Source: Ketobacter sp. MCCC 1A13808
GTDB taxonomy: Bacteria; Pseudomonadota; Gammaproteobacteria; Pseudomonadales; Ketobacteraceae
Length of the DNA: 64,000 nucleotides
Direction: 5' to 3'
Assembly (NCBI RefSeq): GCF_009746715.1
Contig: NZ_VRKW01000001.1
Span: 434,001-498,000 of the forward strand
A program made the translations under genes and the position numbers. The notes beneath the pieces are model-generated. The model did no database searches. It was given only the letters and a program-made list of their open reading frames with translations, and had not been told where the DNA came from. The first letter of the stretch is position 1, and the number at the start of each line of letters is the position of its first letter. Below, in pieces: positions 9,848 through 17,604 of this stretch.

Positions 9848-10882
9848 TTATTCGTCATCGAGCTTAACCTGTTCTTTTAACCAGGAAAGCCTCGATTCTT
9901 TACCCACTTCCGAAGAGGGGCGTTCAACTCGTCCCACCACTTTCAATGCCAGGTTGCCATTGGCTTCACCCAATTTGCCACGAAATGCCGGAATGCCATT
10001 GGCCAGCATTAACAAACTCTCGGGCATTTCTATCGGAATGATGTCGCCTTTTTTCATCTTGGCTAAATCCGTTAAGCGAATTTTTTTGTCGAGTAATTTA
10101 CCTTTCAGGGTGACCTTCGCTCCCATTACTTCATCCCGAAGCGAATTCATCCACCGCTCATCCTGATCACCGACATCACTCTGCACACCGGCATCCAGCA
10201 CTTCACGTAAGGGCTCAATCATCGAATACGGTAGGGTCAAATGCATTTCTCCACCACCACCATCCAGCTCGACGTGAAATGAGTTCACCACCACCACTTC
10301 ACTGGGGCTCACGATATTAGCGAGCGAGGGATTTACTTCTGAACTCAGAAAATCGAATTTCACCGGCAACACGGCTTTCCACGCTTCCTGCATATCAATA
10401 AAGGCCTGCTGCAGAACCATTTGCACCACGCGGTTTTCAGTCGGTGTGAATTCACGCCCTTCAATCTTGACGTGTCGTCCATCGCCACCAAAAAAGTTGT
10501 CCACCAGTTTAAATACCAGCTTGGCATCCAGAATAAATAACGCAGTGCCCTTGAGCGGTTTGATTCGAATCATATTCAGTGAAGTCGGCACGTAGAGACT
10601 GTGTACGTACTCGCCAAATTTCAACACCTGAACGCCACCCACTGCCACGTCCGCTGTCCGGCGTAACAAATTAAACATGCTTATGCGGGTATAGCGGGCG
10701 AATCGTTCGTTGACCATTTCCAGGGTGGGCATGCGCCCGCGCACTATCCGGTCTTGCGTACTCAAATCATAGGACTGAATACCACCATCCGGTTCGTCAC
10801 CGCCGGTTTCTATGTCGCCGTCATCAACCCCGTGTAACAGAGCATCAATTTCGTCTTGTGATAATAAATCCTGAACTGCCAT
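9848..10882 (-). CDS. fliM: Flagellar motor switch protein FliM
   Basis: This 344-residue protein begins with the CheY-binding segment LLSQDEIDALLHGV. A central CheC-like domain follows (YDLSTQDRIVRGRMPTLE onward), and then a C-terminal SpoA domain. FliM is the C-ring protein that receives CheY-P and sets rotation direction. It lies between fliL and fliN. The length is typical. Confidence 0.98.
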   Translation of the reverse strand: MAVQDLLSQDEIDALLHGVDDGDIETGGDEPDGGIQSYDLSTQDRIVRGRMPTLEMVNERFARYTRISMFNLLRRTADVAVGGVQVLKFGEYVHSLYVPTSLNMIRIKPLKGTALFILDAKLVFKLVDNFFGGDGRHVKIEGREFTPTENRVVQMVLQQAFIDMQEAWKAVLPVKFDFLSSEVNPSLANIVSPSEVVVVNSFHVELDGGGGEMHLTLPYSMIEPLREVLDAGVQSDVGDQDERWMNSLRDEVMGAKVTLKGKLLDKKIRLTDLAKMKKGDIIPIEMPESLLMLANGIPAFRGKLGEANGNLALKVVGRVERPSSEVGKESRLSWLKEQVKLDDE

Positions 10883-10899
10883 GGCGCGCTGTCGTTACC

Positions 10900-11403
10900 C
10901 TATTGCATCACAAAATTAGTAAACAGAACCTTTTCAATTCCCGGTTCACCCATTTCTTCTGTCAGTATTCGCTGCACTTCTTCCAGCACACTTTCTCGTA
11001 CTGCTTCTTTTCCTTCCGGTGTCCGTAATACTTCAAAATCCTGTGCCCCCAAAATCATCACCAGATTGTTGCGAACTAACGGCATATGGGCTTGTAATGT
11101 TTCGACGACGTTCTCGTCTCGAGTCATTACCGAAATACTGATCTGCACGTAACGTTGACGACCTTTCCATTGATAATTCACAACGAAGGCGGGTTTCAAA
11201 TCAAAATAAATGGCAGGCTTCTGAACCGGCTCTTCGGTTTCCACCGATGCGTCGCCGCCCTCATCAGAACCGGAAAGCAGGAAATAGGCAGCACCACCAC
11301 CGCCTGCCAAAATAACAACCACTGCAATAATGATGATCAACATCAACTTTGACTTGGGTTTAGCTGCCTCTTCATTATTATTTTCTTCTTCGTTGTCTGC
11401 CAT
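10900..11403 (-). CDS. fliL: Flagellar basal body-associated protein FliL
   Basis: This 167-residue protein has a charged cytoplasmic tail (MADNEEENNNEEAAKPKSK), a single transmembrane helix (LMLIIIIAVVVILAGGGGAAY) and a periplasmic FliL domain related to stomatin (QRYVQISISVMTRDENVVE). FliL surrounds the stator units and stabilises them under load. The ATG at 11403 is chosen because GGGTGG stands at good distance and the charged tail begins there; the open frame extends 16 codons further upstream without support. It heads the fliL-M-N-O-P-Q-R-flhB operon. Confidence 0.96.
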   Translation of the reverse strand: MADNEEENNNEEAAKPKSKLMLIIIIAVVVILAGGGGAAYFLLSGSDEGGDASVETEEPVQKPAIYFDLKPAFVVNYQWKGRQRYVQISISVMTRDENVVETLQAHMPLVRNNLVMILGAQDFEVLRTPEGKEAVRESVLEEVQRILTEEMGEPGIEKVLFTNFVMQ

Positions 11404-11484
11404 AAACCACCCTGCCGATTGCGCGCCCGATACTTGCCACCAACGGGACACTATTCACTTTATTCACTCTCGTAAAACCTGTAT

Positions 11485-11500
11485 AGCAAGCCGCATACCA
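11485..11500 (-). promoter_or_regulatory. Sigma-54 promoter of the fliL operon
   Basis: The minus strand reads TGGTATGCGGCTTGCT, matching TGGCACG-N4-TTGCT at TGG, A, G and TTGCT with exact GG-to-GC spacing. Transcription would begin near 11474, about 70 bases before the fliL start. The fliL operon is sigma-54 dependent in pseudomonads and vibrios. Confidence 0.72.
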
Positions 11501-11870
11501 AAAAATATTTATCATAACTTTCAGCTGGTTAACTCACCTGCACTGGATCACATCGCAATCCCGCCAAAAAAATGGCCTGCAATAAGCAGTTTAGTCAAGA
11601 ATTCCGGACACGCCTGTCAAATTCCTGCCAAGTGTCAGAAATAGCTAATAAAAATTTTTACCACGGATTTGAAAGAGAGTTTCGCGGAACCCATATCGAG
11701 GGGAAGATTAAAAACAGAAAAAATAGGTGAGGCAGATTTCATCCTTCTTGCGAAGGGCGAACTCCGCCCACTTACCAGGGCCGGACTGAACTGATGTTGC
11801 GCGGGCTATTCCGGGCTTGGCTGGCCGGGCCTGACCAAAGGTCTGTCAGCAAAGGATTCAGGTCAGTTTG
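11501..11870. other. Intergenic region between fliK and the fliL promoter
   Basis: No gene, RNA or convincing rho-independent terminator is seen in these 370 bases. They should hold any activator (FleQ-type) site for the fliL promoter and the 3' end of the fliK transcript. A short GC-rich stretch near 11755-11830 contains weak inverted repeats without a T tract. Confidence 0.4.
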
Positions 11871-13595
11871 TTAAGCGTAATAATCCACAATTCCCACCTG
11901 CTGAACAGACACCCGCTCAACGCCGGTATCGGCGGCGGCGACTGACTCGTGGTGCTCACTGCGACCCTGCTGTTGCCGATCCTGACGCTGCCCGGATTGA
12001 TGGGTACCCTGGTCGCGCACATCGGCGTTGCCCATCTCGATTCCGTTTTGGTCCAGCATTTCCCGTAACTTAGGCAACGCTTGTTCAAGCACATCCCGGG
12101 TTTGAGCAACCTGGCTGGTGAACACCACGTGAGCCTGATCTTTTTGCATCGATACTTTGACATCAATCGGCCCCATGTCGCCGGGGCTTACTTGTATCTG
12201 CGCAGATTGAATCTTACTGCTTACCATCATCATTAATTTCTGGCCCATTTCCCCAGCCCATTCTTTCTGGTTCATGGGCATTGGAATTGACGTAGCCAGC
12301 GGCTTAACCGCATTAGTCTGTAATCGGCTTAGCTGATCAACGCTACGCTGGAAGGTACTGCCTTTTGTTGCATCTACAGCTTCACTGGCTTTGCGTTGGA
12401 AAGGGGAAGCGCCTTCTTTGGCGGGCTTTTCAAGGGATTTCGCCAGCGCTGCAAGCCGCTCCTGCACCGGGCTTAACAACGTACCTTCATTGTTGGTAGC
12501 GGCTTTTTTGACAGTATCTGATTTCGATGCCTCTAGTGCATCGGTAATTTTCTCGCTGGCTTCGGAGAACAAGTCCGCGCCAGCAATATCCGGGTTATTC
12601 TGCGCGATGGTATTTGCAGTATCCGTTTTCTGGGGGCTGGCATTGCCATTCATCGTCAGGTTTACTGTCGCGGCCTGACTGGCCTTTTCCGTGGACGCGG
12701 CCTGAGTTGCGGGTTGAGATTCCTGTGCCGGATTAGCCAGTACTTCTTCAATCAACGCTGCAGCATCCGCCGTTTTGGAATCGGCACCCCCCTCTACACC
12801 GGTATCACTATCCTTAGAAGCCAGATCCTGCTGCACCAAAAGTTCCGTATCCACCCATCTATCGCCATCAGCATCAACATGCGAGTCATGGCCCGACTCC
12901 GACAGCTCGTTAGCAACCTCCATCTCGGTCGACTCATTGGCTTCTTCAACAGCGCTGATACCGGCTTTTTCAGATTCAGTGTTGGCTGTTGCTTGCGCGT
13001 CTGCGTTGGCTTCTACACCTACTTTAGTGTCGGTGTCGGTTTCGGAACTGGAATCAGAACCGGTCCCTTCTGTATTGCCTGCCAAGGAGGAGGCCTCACC
13101 CGGTGCGGCAGGTTGTTCCGCTTCTGACTCAGCCGTGACCGCTTCTGTGGCCACCTCTGTATCGTCCTTGTGCCCGGCTGTGCGGGCCGTCTGATCCGCC
13201 GTCTGCTCGGCTTTTTCTGCCGCGCGCGCGTCTTTCCTGGACTCACTATCCAGCTTTTTCTGCTGCCTGTCCTGCAATGCGGCCTGTTGCTGACGTTCTG
13301 CCTGGGCTTGCTTCGTAGCCTGGTGCTTTTCTAAACGTTGTTGATGACGGTCCGCCGGCAATGAATTGCCGCTTTCCGCCGGCGTGCTTGCCTTTTTTGA
13401 CGCAGATGAAGACTCATTATGGCGTTGTGAACCCGCTGAAGGTGTTCGCCCAGCGCTTTGTTGGGTGAAGATCTGATCAAACGATTGATCACCCCGGCCA
13501 ACGTTAAACAGTTGATTATCCAGGTTAATATTCTGAAATGACGATTTTGCCGTCGTCGCCTTCAGAGTTTCGTTTGAACCATTTTCCGTGCGCAT
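11871..13595 (-). CDS. fliK: Flagellar hook-length control protein FliK
   Basis: This 574-residue protein has a long, low-complexity N-terminal region rich in Ala, Glu, Gln, Ser and Thr (about residues 20-420). The C-terminal Flg_hook domain contains the conserved QVSPGDMGPIDVKVSMQKDQ and VFTSQVAQTRDVLEQALPKL segments, followed by a Gln/His/Arg-rich tail. FliK is secreted during hook growth, measures hook length and triggers the FlhB specificity switch. The ATG at 13595 is preceded by GGAGGG. It has its own sigma-54 promoter (13653-13668). The N-terminal part diverges quickly within the family, so the call rests on the C-terminal domain and position. Confidence 0.93.
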   Translation of the reverse strand: MRTENGSNETLKATTAKSSFQNINLDNQLFNVGRGDQSFDQIFTQQSAGRTPSAGSQRHNESSSASKKASTPAESGNSLPADRHQQRLEKHQATKQAQAERQQQAALQDRQQKKLDSESRKDARAAEKAEQTADQTARTAGHKDDTEVATEAVTAESEAEQPAAPGEASSLAGNTEGTGSDSSSETDTDTKVGVEANADAQATANTESEKAGISAVEEANESTEMEVANELSESGHDSHVDADGDRWVDTELLVQQDLASKDSDTGVEGGADSKTADAAALIEEVLANPAQESQPATQAASTEKASQAATVNLTMNGNASPQKTDTANTIAQNNPDIAGADLFSEASEKITDALEASKSDTVKKAATNNEGTLLSPVQERLAALAKSLEKPAKEGASPFQRKASEAVDATKGSTFQRSVDQLSRLQTNAVKPLATSIPMPMNQKEWAGEMGQKLMMMVSSKIQSAQIQVSPGDMGPIDVKVSMQKDQAHVVFTSQVAQTRDVLEQALPKLREMLDQNGIEMGNADVRDQGTHQSGQRQDRQQQGRSEHHESVAAADTGVERVSVQQVGIVDYYA

Positions 13596-13652
13596 GAACG
13601 CCCTCCTTCAAATACTTCGCGAATTGCCGCATTTTTATGTATTTAAAAGGAG

Positions 13653-13668
13653 AGCAAGGGCTATGCCA
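13653..13668 (-). promoter_or_regulatory. Sigma-54 promoter of fliK
   Basis: The minus strand reads TGGCATAGCCCTTGCT, a near-perfect match to TGGCAC-N5-TTGCW with correct spacing. The expected start is near 13641, giving a leader of about 45 bases before the fliK ATG. Together with the fliL and flhA promoters this is the third sigma-54 site in the flagellar block. Confidence 0.8.
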
Positions 13669-13721
13669 TTTTTAAACTGGTTGTCGATTTGTTGGGAATG
13701 CATCGGTAGCGAACGAAAAGT

Positions 13722-13985
13722 CTAGAGACCAATTCCGTTTAGGGTGGTAATGATCTGGGATATCACCCGGGCCATCACGGGATGTTCTTCTTCGTACTGG
13801 ATAACCCGTTTTTCCAGTTCGTCCATAACCCCTTCTTCCCAATGCTCTCGGGATTCGTTCATCATCAGCTCAACCCGGACCGCGAGCGCATGAAGTGCTT
13901 CCTTATCTTCCGCTTGAAACTGTCCGTCTTTATCCAATCGAGATCTGAGCTCGGCAACCGCATCTTTAAGGCTGTCTTGTGGCAT
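13722..13985 (-). CDS. Small DUF4404-like protein
   Basis: This 87-residue, acidic, helical protein has no signal peptide or membrane segment. The pattern (an N-terminal LRSRLDKDGQFQAEDKEALHAL, then a helix, then HPVMARVISQIITTLNGIGL) resembles the DUF4404 family of short pseudomonad proteins of unknown function; I recall this by pattern and cannot confirm it by search. The ATG at 13985 is preceded by GAGGTGA. It lies upstream of the fliK promoter in the same direction, with no obvious link to flagella. Confidence 0.7.
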   Translation of the reverse strand: MPQDSLKDAVAELRSRLDKDGQFQAEDKEALHALAVRVELMMNESREHWEEGVMDELEKRVIQYEEEHPVMARVISQIITTLNGIGL

Positions 13986-14150
13986 AAATCACCTCGGTCA
14001 ATGTGCATTTCAGCCTGCAGTATACGACATAAGCGATGGCTAAACAGAGCCGGACGCCATTTCCCGCCACTTTATAAAAAATAGAATATTTTTACGGTGC
14101 GGGTGTCTTTATAGAATATGTCTTAAAACCATGTACCTCAGGAGAACACT

Positions 14151-14426
14151 ATGCCCCTCGCTGCCCGCTTTGGAGACCTGCACATTTGTGGAGTACCACC
14201 CCACGTGGGTGGCCCAGTCATGCTTGGAGATTTGACCGTGCTGATTGAAGGGCTTCCGGCTGCCCGTATGGGCGATGTGCTGCTGTGTGTCGGGCCACCG
14301 GATATTATTTCCCTGGGGAGCACCACCGTTATGATCGGTAACCTGCCTGCTGCTCGTTTCGGCGATACCACGGCGCATAACGGTACTATGGATCTGTGTT
14401 CACTCACCGTCACCATCGGCGGCTAA
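14151..14426 (+). CDS. PAAR-domain protein (T6SS spike tip), orphan
   Basis: This 91-residue protein carries three LAAR/PAAR repeats (residues 3-6, 36-39 and 66-69), each followed by GD. Candidate zinc ligands are H11, C13, H18, C46, H76 and C83. PAAR proteins cap the VgrG trimer, sharpen the spike and can carry effectors. This one is a bare domain with no N- or C-terminal extension, so it is a structural tip or an adaptor rather than an effector. The start is secured by AGGAGA at 8-base spacing. It stands alone, converging on the pilus operon and over 12 kb from the nearest T6SS gene, but it is the only PAAR gene in the window and probably serves the VgrG at 49 kb. Confidence 0.9.
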   Translation: MPLAARFGDLHICGVPPHVGGPVMLGDLTVLIEGLPAARMGDVLLCVGPPDIISLGSTTVMIGNLPAARFGDTTAHNGTMDLCSLTVTIGG

Positions 14427-14476
14427 ATACCAGCCCGGCACCCCATTGCGAGATCAGAGCGCATGGCTTGGCGCGC

Positions 14477-15292
14477 TTAATTCTCGCAGTAGGTAATCAC
14501 CCCTACCTCGACAGGGCTACCGCCGCAATAGGCCGGTGCAGAAACAAAGTCAACCGGGCTATTCGTTTCCTGGCTCTCAGCGACCTTCATAGAGATAATC
14601 CAGGGGTTTGCGTTTGAATCTACCACTTCAAAATAAAAGCCCCCCAATCCATGCAGACTGCCCCGATTGCACACCGCCTGGGGTAATAACATGTACCGCT
14701 GGCTATTCGCTTTAAAACACTCCGGCTGTTCCACCTCAAAAGGCGCACTGCCACCCACTCCGTCGTCTGTCAGGGTAACAGTGGTGAATTCGTAACTTTG
14801 GGCGGCTCGCCGCGGCTGGGAAACATAGTGTACCAGTACCGGATTGCCCTCCGCGGTGTCGTCAAGGCGGGTTGATGTGGGCAAATAAGACAACAACATA
14901 TCCGCATTTTCGCCAGCCCCGACCGGGAACAGAACCGTCACTTTGAGCACTCTGCCAATGTCGTCGTCTTCCACACAGCTGAAACTGAGGGTGACATCGG
15001 CCATCGCAATATAATTTGCTGGAAATGCATCGGCATCGACTAACGTCTGCATCAAAAACTCGCAGTCGTTCTCTTCCTGGTTCGGCCAGACATTATGGGC
15101 GGTACTGACATAATAGGAAACCGATGCATTGGTTATCGACAGGATATCCTGCGCCAGTGCCTCAACGGTATCCCGCTGCACTTTCTCGAGTTGATGCTGA
15201 ATAAAATAAAGCACCACGACTGAAATCAAAGCCACTGACACCAGTACTTCGACCAGGGTAAACCCGGTGTGTGTTTGCTTCTTCAGTGACAT
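14477..15292 (-). CDS. Prepilin-like protein (minor pilin, type IVb-like system)
   Basis: This 271-residue protein has a short leader MSLKKQTHTG followed by FTLVEVLVSVALISVVVLYF, a class III prepilin cleavage site with Glu at +5 and a hydrophobic N-terminal helix. The C-terminal globular domain is large for a pseudopilin and ends in Cys-containing segments (AYCGG, ITYCEN) that may form disulfides. It is the last gene of the operon. The large size suggests a minor or tip pilin comparable in position to PilV of R64, but no direct homology is claimed. Confidence 0.8.
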   Translation of the reverse strand: MSLKKQTHTGFTLVEVLVSVALISVVVLYFIQHQLEKVQRDTVEALAQDILSITNASVSYYVSTAHNVWPNQEENDCEFLMQTLVDADAFPANYIAMADVTLSFSCVEDDDIGRVLKVTVLFPVGAGENADMLLSYLPTSTRLDDTAEGNPVLVHYVSQPRRAAQSYEFTTVTLTDDGVGGSAPFEVEQPECFKANSQRYMLLPQAVCNRGSLHGLGGFYFEVVDSNANPWIISMKVAESQETNSPVDFVSAPAYCGGSPVEVGVITYCEN

Positions 15293-15298
15293 TAAACG

Positions 15299-15841
15299 CT
15301 ACTTCTCTTCTTTTTCATTCATGAACTGGTGAAGGCTGTGTGCCGCCAACAAACCCCGTGCTGCATCCGGGATCACGGTATAACGCACTGACTGAAAATT
15401 ATCATCCGCGTCGTTGGCAATGGAACGGGCGGCAGCCGGAAACTGAATGGATTGGAATCGCGCATCGTCCATTGAGAACGAAACAAAAACAGTATGCGGC
15501 CTTACCCTAATATCGAAAAAAGTGCTCTGGGGCCTGTCCAATATTTCGCGGGTCGTGTCCAGATCCCCCAGGATATCCCAAACGTCGCTGCCCTTATTGG
15601 CGTTCAGAAACCTGCCGAGATTCCCTTCGTAAATTCCCACATCCTCACTCGAACGACGGGCAAACTGGATAGTGGTGGCAATCACTTTGGCCCTTTCTAC
15701 CGCCTCACGCGTTCGCTGAATTTCAAAGCTTTCCGCTAAGGAATACGACAATAAGACACCAATCACCGACACCATCAGGATAACGGCGACCAATTCAACC
15801 AGGGTCAAGCCCGCTTGTGACGCCCGCTTTAGAGACGGCAT
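15299..15841 (-). CDS. Prepilin-like protein
   Basis: This 180-residue protein has the leader MPSLKRASQAG followed by LTLVELVAVILMVSVIGVLL. That is a prepilin peptidase site with Leu rather than Phe at +1 and Glu at +5. The globular part contains no Cys and ends in a charged tail NEKEEK. Leu at +1 is common among type IVb and minor pilins. It starts directly after the inner-membrane platform gene and precedes the larger prepilin by 6 bases. Confidence 0.8.
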   Translation of the reverse strand: MPSLKRASQAGLTLVELVAVILMVSVIGVLLSYSLAESFEIQRTREAVERAKVIATTIQFARRSSEDVGIYEGNLGRFLNANKGSDVWDILGDLDTTREILDRPQSTFFDIRVRPHTVFVSFSMDDARFQSIQFPAAARSIANDADDNFQSVRYTVIPDAARGLLAAHSLHQFMNEKEEK

Positions 15842-17011
15842 TTAGCCCCCGACATTGGAGGCAGCTCCGGCCAACGGCAAATAGAAACCCAGAACAGCCA
15901 TAACCGCTGCGGACACCATCAAGGTAAAGCCAATACGGGACAAAAACTTTGAGATCTGACGGCTGGTGTGTACATTCTTCAGATGCAACGTTTCTTTTAC
16001 CGCGGTCAGCAAAAAGTCCTGCTGCTCATCATCCACTTCGTTAAACACTTGCATGGCTTCGATTAAGGAATCGTCCCACTCTTCTTCCGTTAATGCAGAA
16101 CCTAAATCTTCCGATTTTGCCAGATGGGCATAGACACGCTGATACACACTGCGTAATTCCCCACGGCTGGCGTGCATTAATTCCGCGATAATTTCTGAAT
16201 CCACATAACCAGCCACCTGCAGCATTTCATAAACGGAAATAAATTCGATGGAGCGTTCTTCTATCCGCTTGCGTTCCATTAAATTGAACAACGGCAAGCG
16301 CTTTAGCAGTGCCCACACATAACGGCGATAAAACAAACCCAACACGAAAGCAATGGGGAAAATCCAGCCATAGGATTTAGTAAATTGCCCCAGGCCCATC
16401 AGAATATTGGTAAAGCGGTTCGGTTTGATAAAGCCGGATGAGCCGGTGCCCATCAGGGTTTGAAGTGAATGATCCAGAAAGGCCGGCACCAGAAAGAAAA
16501 ACGCCAGCCCGACACAGATATAGACAATGCCGGTACGTAGCTCGGCACTGACTTCGGATTTGATTTTTTCACGAGCTAACAGGTATTGACCGGAGCGTCT
16601 TAGTGCCGATGAATAGTCCCCTGCTTTCTCCGCCGCCCGCGCCATCAATACCGCGAAATGGTCGAAGCGAAACAAATCCAGATAGTCCGCCAGACTTTCA
16701 CAGCCCTCAAGTTTTTCTTTATCAATTTTGATCCAGCGATTTTTCGTTACCAACTGCTCAACGCTTTGCTTGGCGGTTTTGCCGCTGGATAAGGAGCTGC
16801 TCAACGACTGTAAAAACAGCGCCTGGTTTTTGCGGTCCGGACCCGGGGGTTCCAAGGCGAAGGCGATCTGCCCCAGCACATCTTCGCGCACGGTGATAAT
16901 TCGCCGCTCGGGAATACGGGAATGCCAGCGCGCTTCCTCGCGGGTGCCGGCCTCAATTTTTATTGAGGCCTGTTCGCCTTTGGAGTCGAGATATTGGACG
17001 ACGTAGTGCAT
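15842..17011 (-). CDS. GspF/PilC/PilR-like inner-membrane platform protein
   Basis: This 389-residue protein has an N-terminal cytoplasmic domain and a GspF-type arrangement. Helices lie near IVYICVGLAFFFLVPAFL, IFPIAFVLGLFY and, at the C-terminus, LMVSAAVMAVLGFYL, with two cytoplasmic helical bundles. Such proteins form the membrane platform that the assembly ATPase turns or pumps. It lies between the prepilins and four bases after 17015, in the same operon as the ATPase. Sequence similarity to PilC/GspF is weak, as expected for a type IVb PilR/TcpE/BfpE-class protein. Confidence 0.82.
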   Translation of the reverse strand: MHYVVQYLDSKGEQASIKIEAGTREEARWHSRIPERRIITVREDVLGQIAFALEPPGPDRKNQALFLQSLSSSLSSGKTAKQSVEQLVTKNRWIKIDKEKLEGCESLADYLDLFRFDHFAVLMARAAEKAGDYSSALRRSGQYLLAREKIKSEVSAELRTGIVYICVGLAFFFLVPAFLDHSLQTLMGTGSSGFIKPNRFTNILMGLGQFTKSYGWIFPIAFVLGLFYRRYVWALLKRLPLFNLMERKRIEERSIEFISVYEMLQVAGYVDSEIIAELMHASRGELRSVYQRVYAHLAKSEDLGSALTEEEWDDSLIEAMQVFNEVDDEQQDFLLTAVKETLHLKNVHTSRQISKFLSRIGFTLMVSAAVMAVLGFYLPLAGAASNVGG

Positions 17012-17014
17012 GGG

Positions 17015-17551
17015 TCAGGAGCAGCTGTAGGTGACAGTTAATCCAGTAGCTTCGTCACTGGTCACACTGATTACTTTACCTACATCGGTCAAATTGAACT
17101 CCATGTCTTCAATTATTTCTTTTGAATTTTGCCCACTAACCGGGTATTCAATGATGACTAATTTATCTTCGTATTTTACAGACCAAAAATCATCCCAAGG
17201 TGTGGTCGGTGCCAATCCTCGTAGAACCAACCTTTTCTTCATTGCAGTTGCATCGGTATCACCCGTCAATTCAGGTAAGTCTTCGTTTGAGCCTACATTT
17301 ACGTCATCGAACCCCCGACAACTGCCATTATGCCGGGAACGATAAGAAGAAATAGCCCCGGGCACATTCGAAGCCAGGAACGCCGTCGCCAAACCGACCT
17401 TGGCATCATCCGTAGATTGGTTTATCTCGATAGTCACATAGATTGCGATCATGGCAATAATCGCAACAACTGCAATCAATTCCACCAGGGTAAACCCCTG
17501 CTCCCTTTTCTTCAGTGTGTTTAAAGTCCTGTTCAATCGCATGCTGCCCAT
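17015..17551 (-). CDS. Prepilin, probable major pilin
   Basis: This 178-residue protein has a 19-residue basic leader ending in EQG, then FTLVELIAVVAIIAMIAIYV, a typical pilin N-terminal helix with Glu at +5. The mature protein is about 159 residues and has Cys near SCRGFDD and at the C-terminus (TYSCS), a likely C-terminal disulfide loop as in type IVb pilins. The length and the position right after the ATPase match PilS/TcpA-type major pilins. The ATG at 17551 has GAGG at good distance. Which of the three prepilins is the main subunit is an inference. Confidence 0.8.
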   Translation of the reverse strand: MGSMRLNRTLNTLKKREQGFTLVELIAVVAIIAMIAIYVTIEINQSTDDAKVGLATAFLASNVPGAISSYRSRHNGSCRGFDDVNVGSNEDLPELTGDTDATAMKKRLVLRGLAPTTPWDDFWSVKYEDKLVIIEYPVSGQNSKEIIEDMEFNLTDVGKVISVTSDEATGLTVTYSCS

Positions 17552-17604
17552 GGTGGATCCTCAAAAAATAATTGGCGGATAAAAGAGTGAAATAATGCTG
17601 ATTA

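Noticed and set aside
12391-13194. Long plus-strand open frames opposite fliK
   Set aside because: They mirror the low-complexity repeat composition of fliK on the coding strand and have no ribosome binding sites or family patterns.
14036-14130. Repeated ATAGAATAT upstream of the PAAR gene as a regulatory repeat
   Set aside because: Only two short AT-rich copies; not distinguishable from chance.
14109-14416. Minus-strand open frames opposite the PAAR gene
   Set aside because: They are shadows of the PAAR repeats; the plus-strand gene has a good ribosome binding site and clear motifs.
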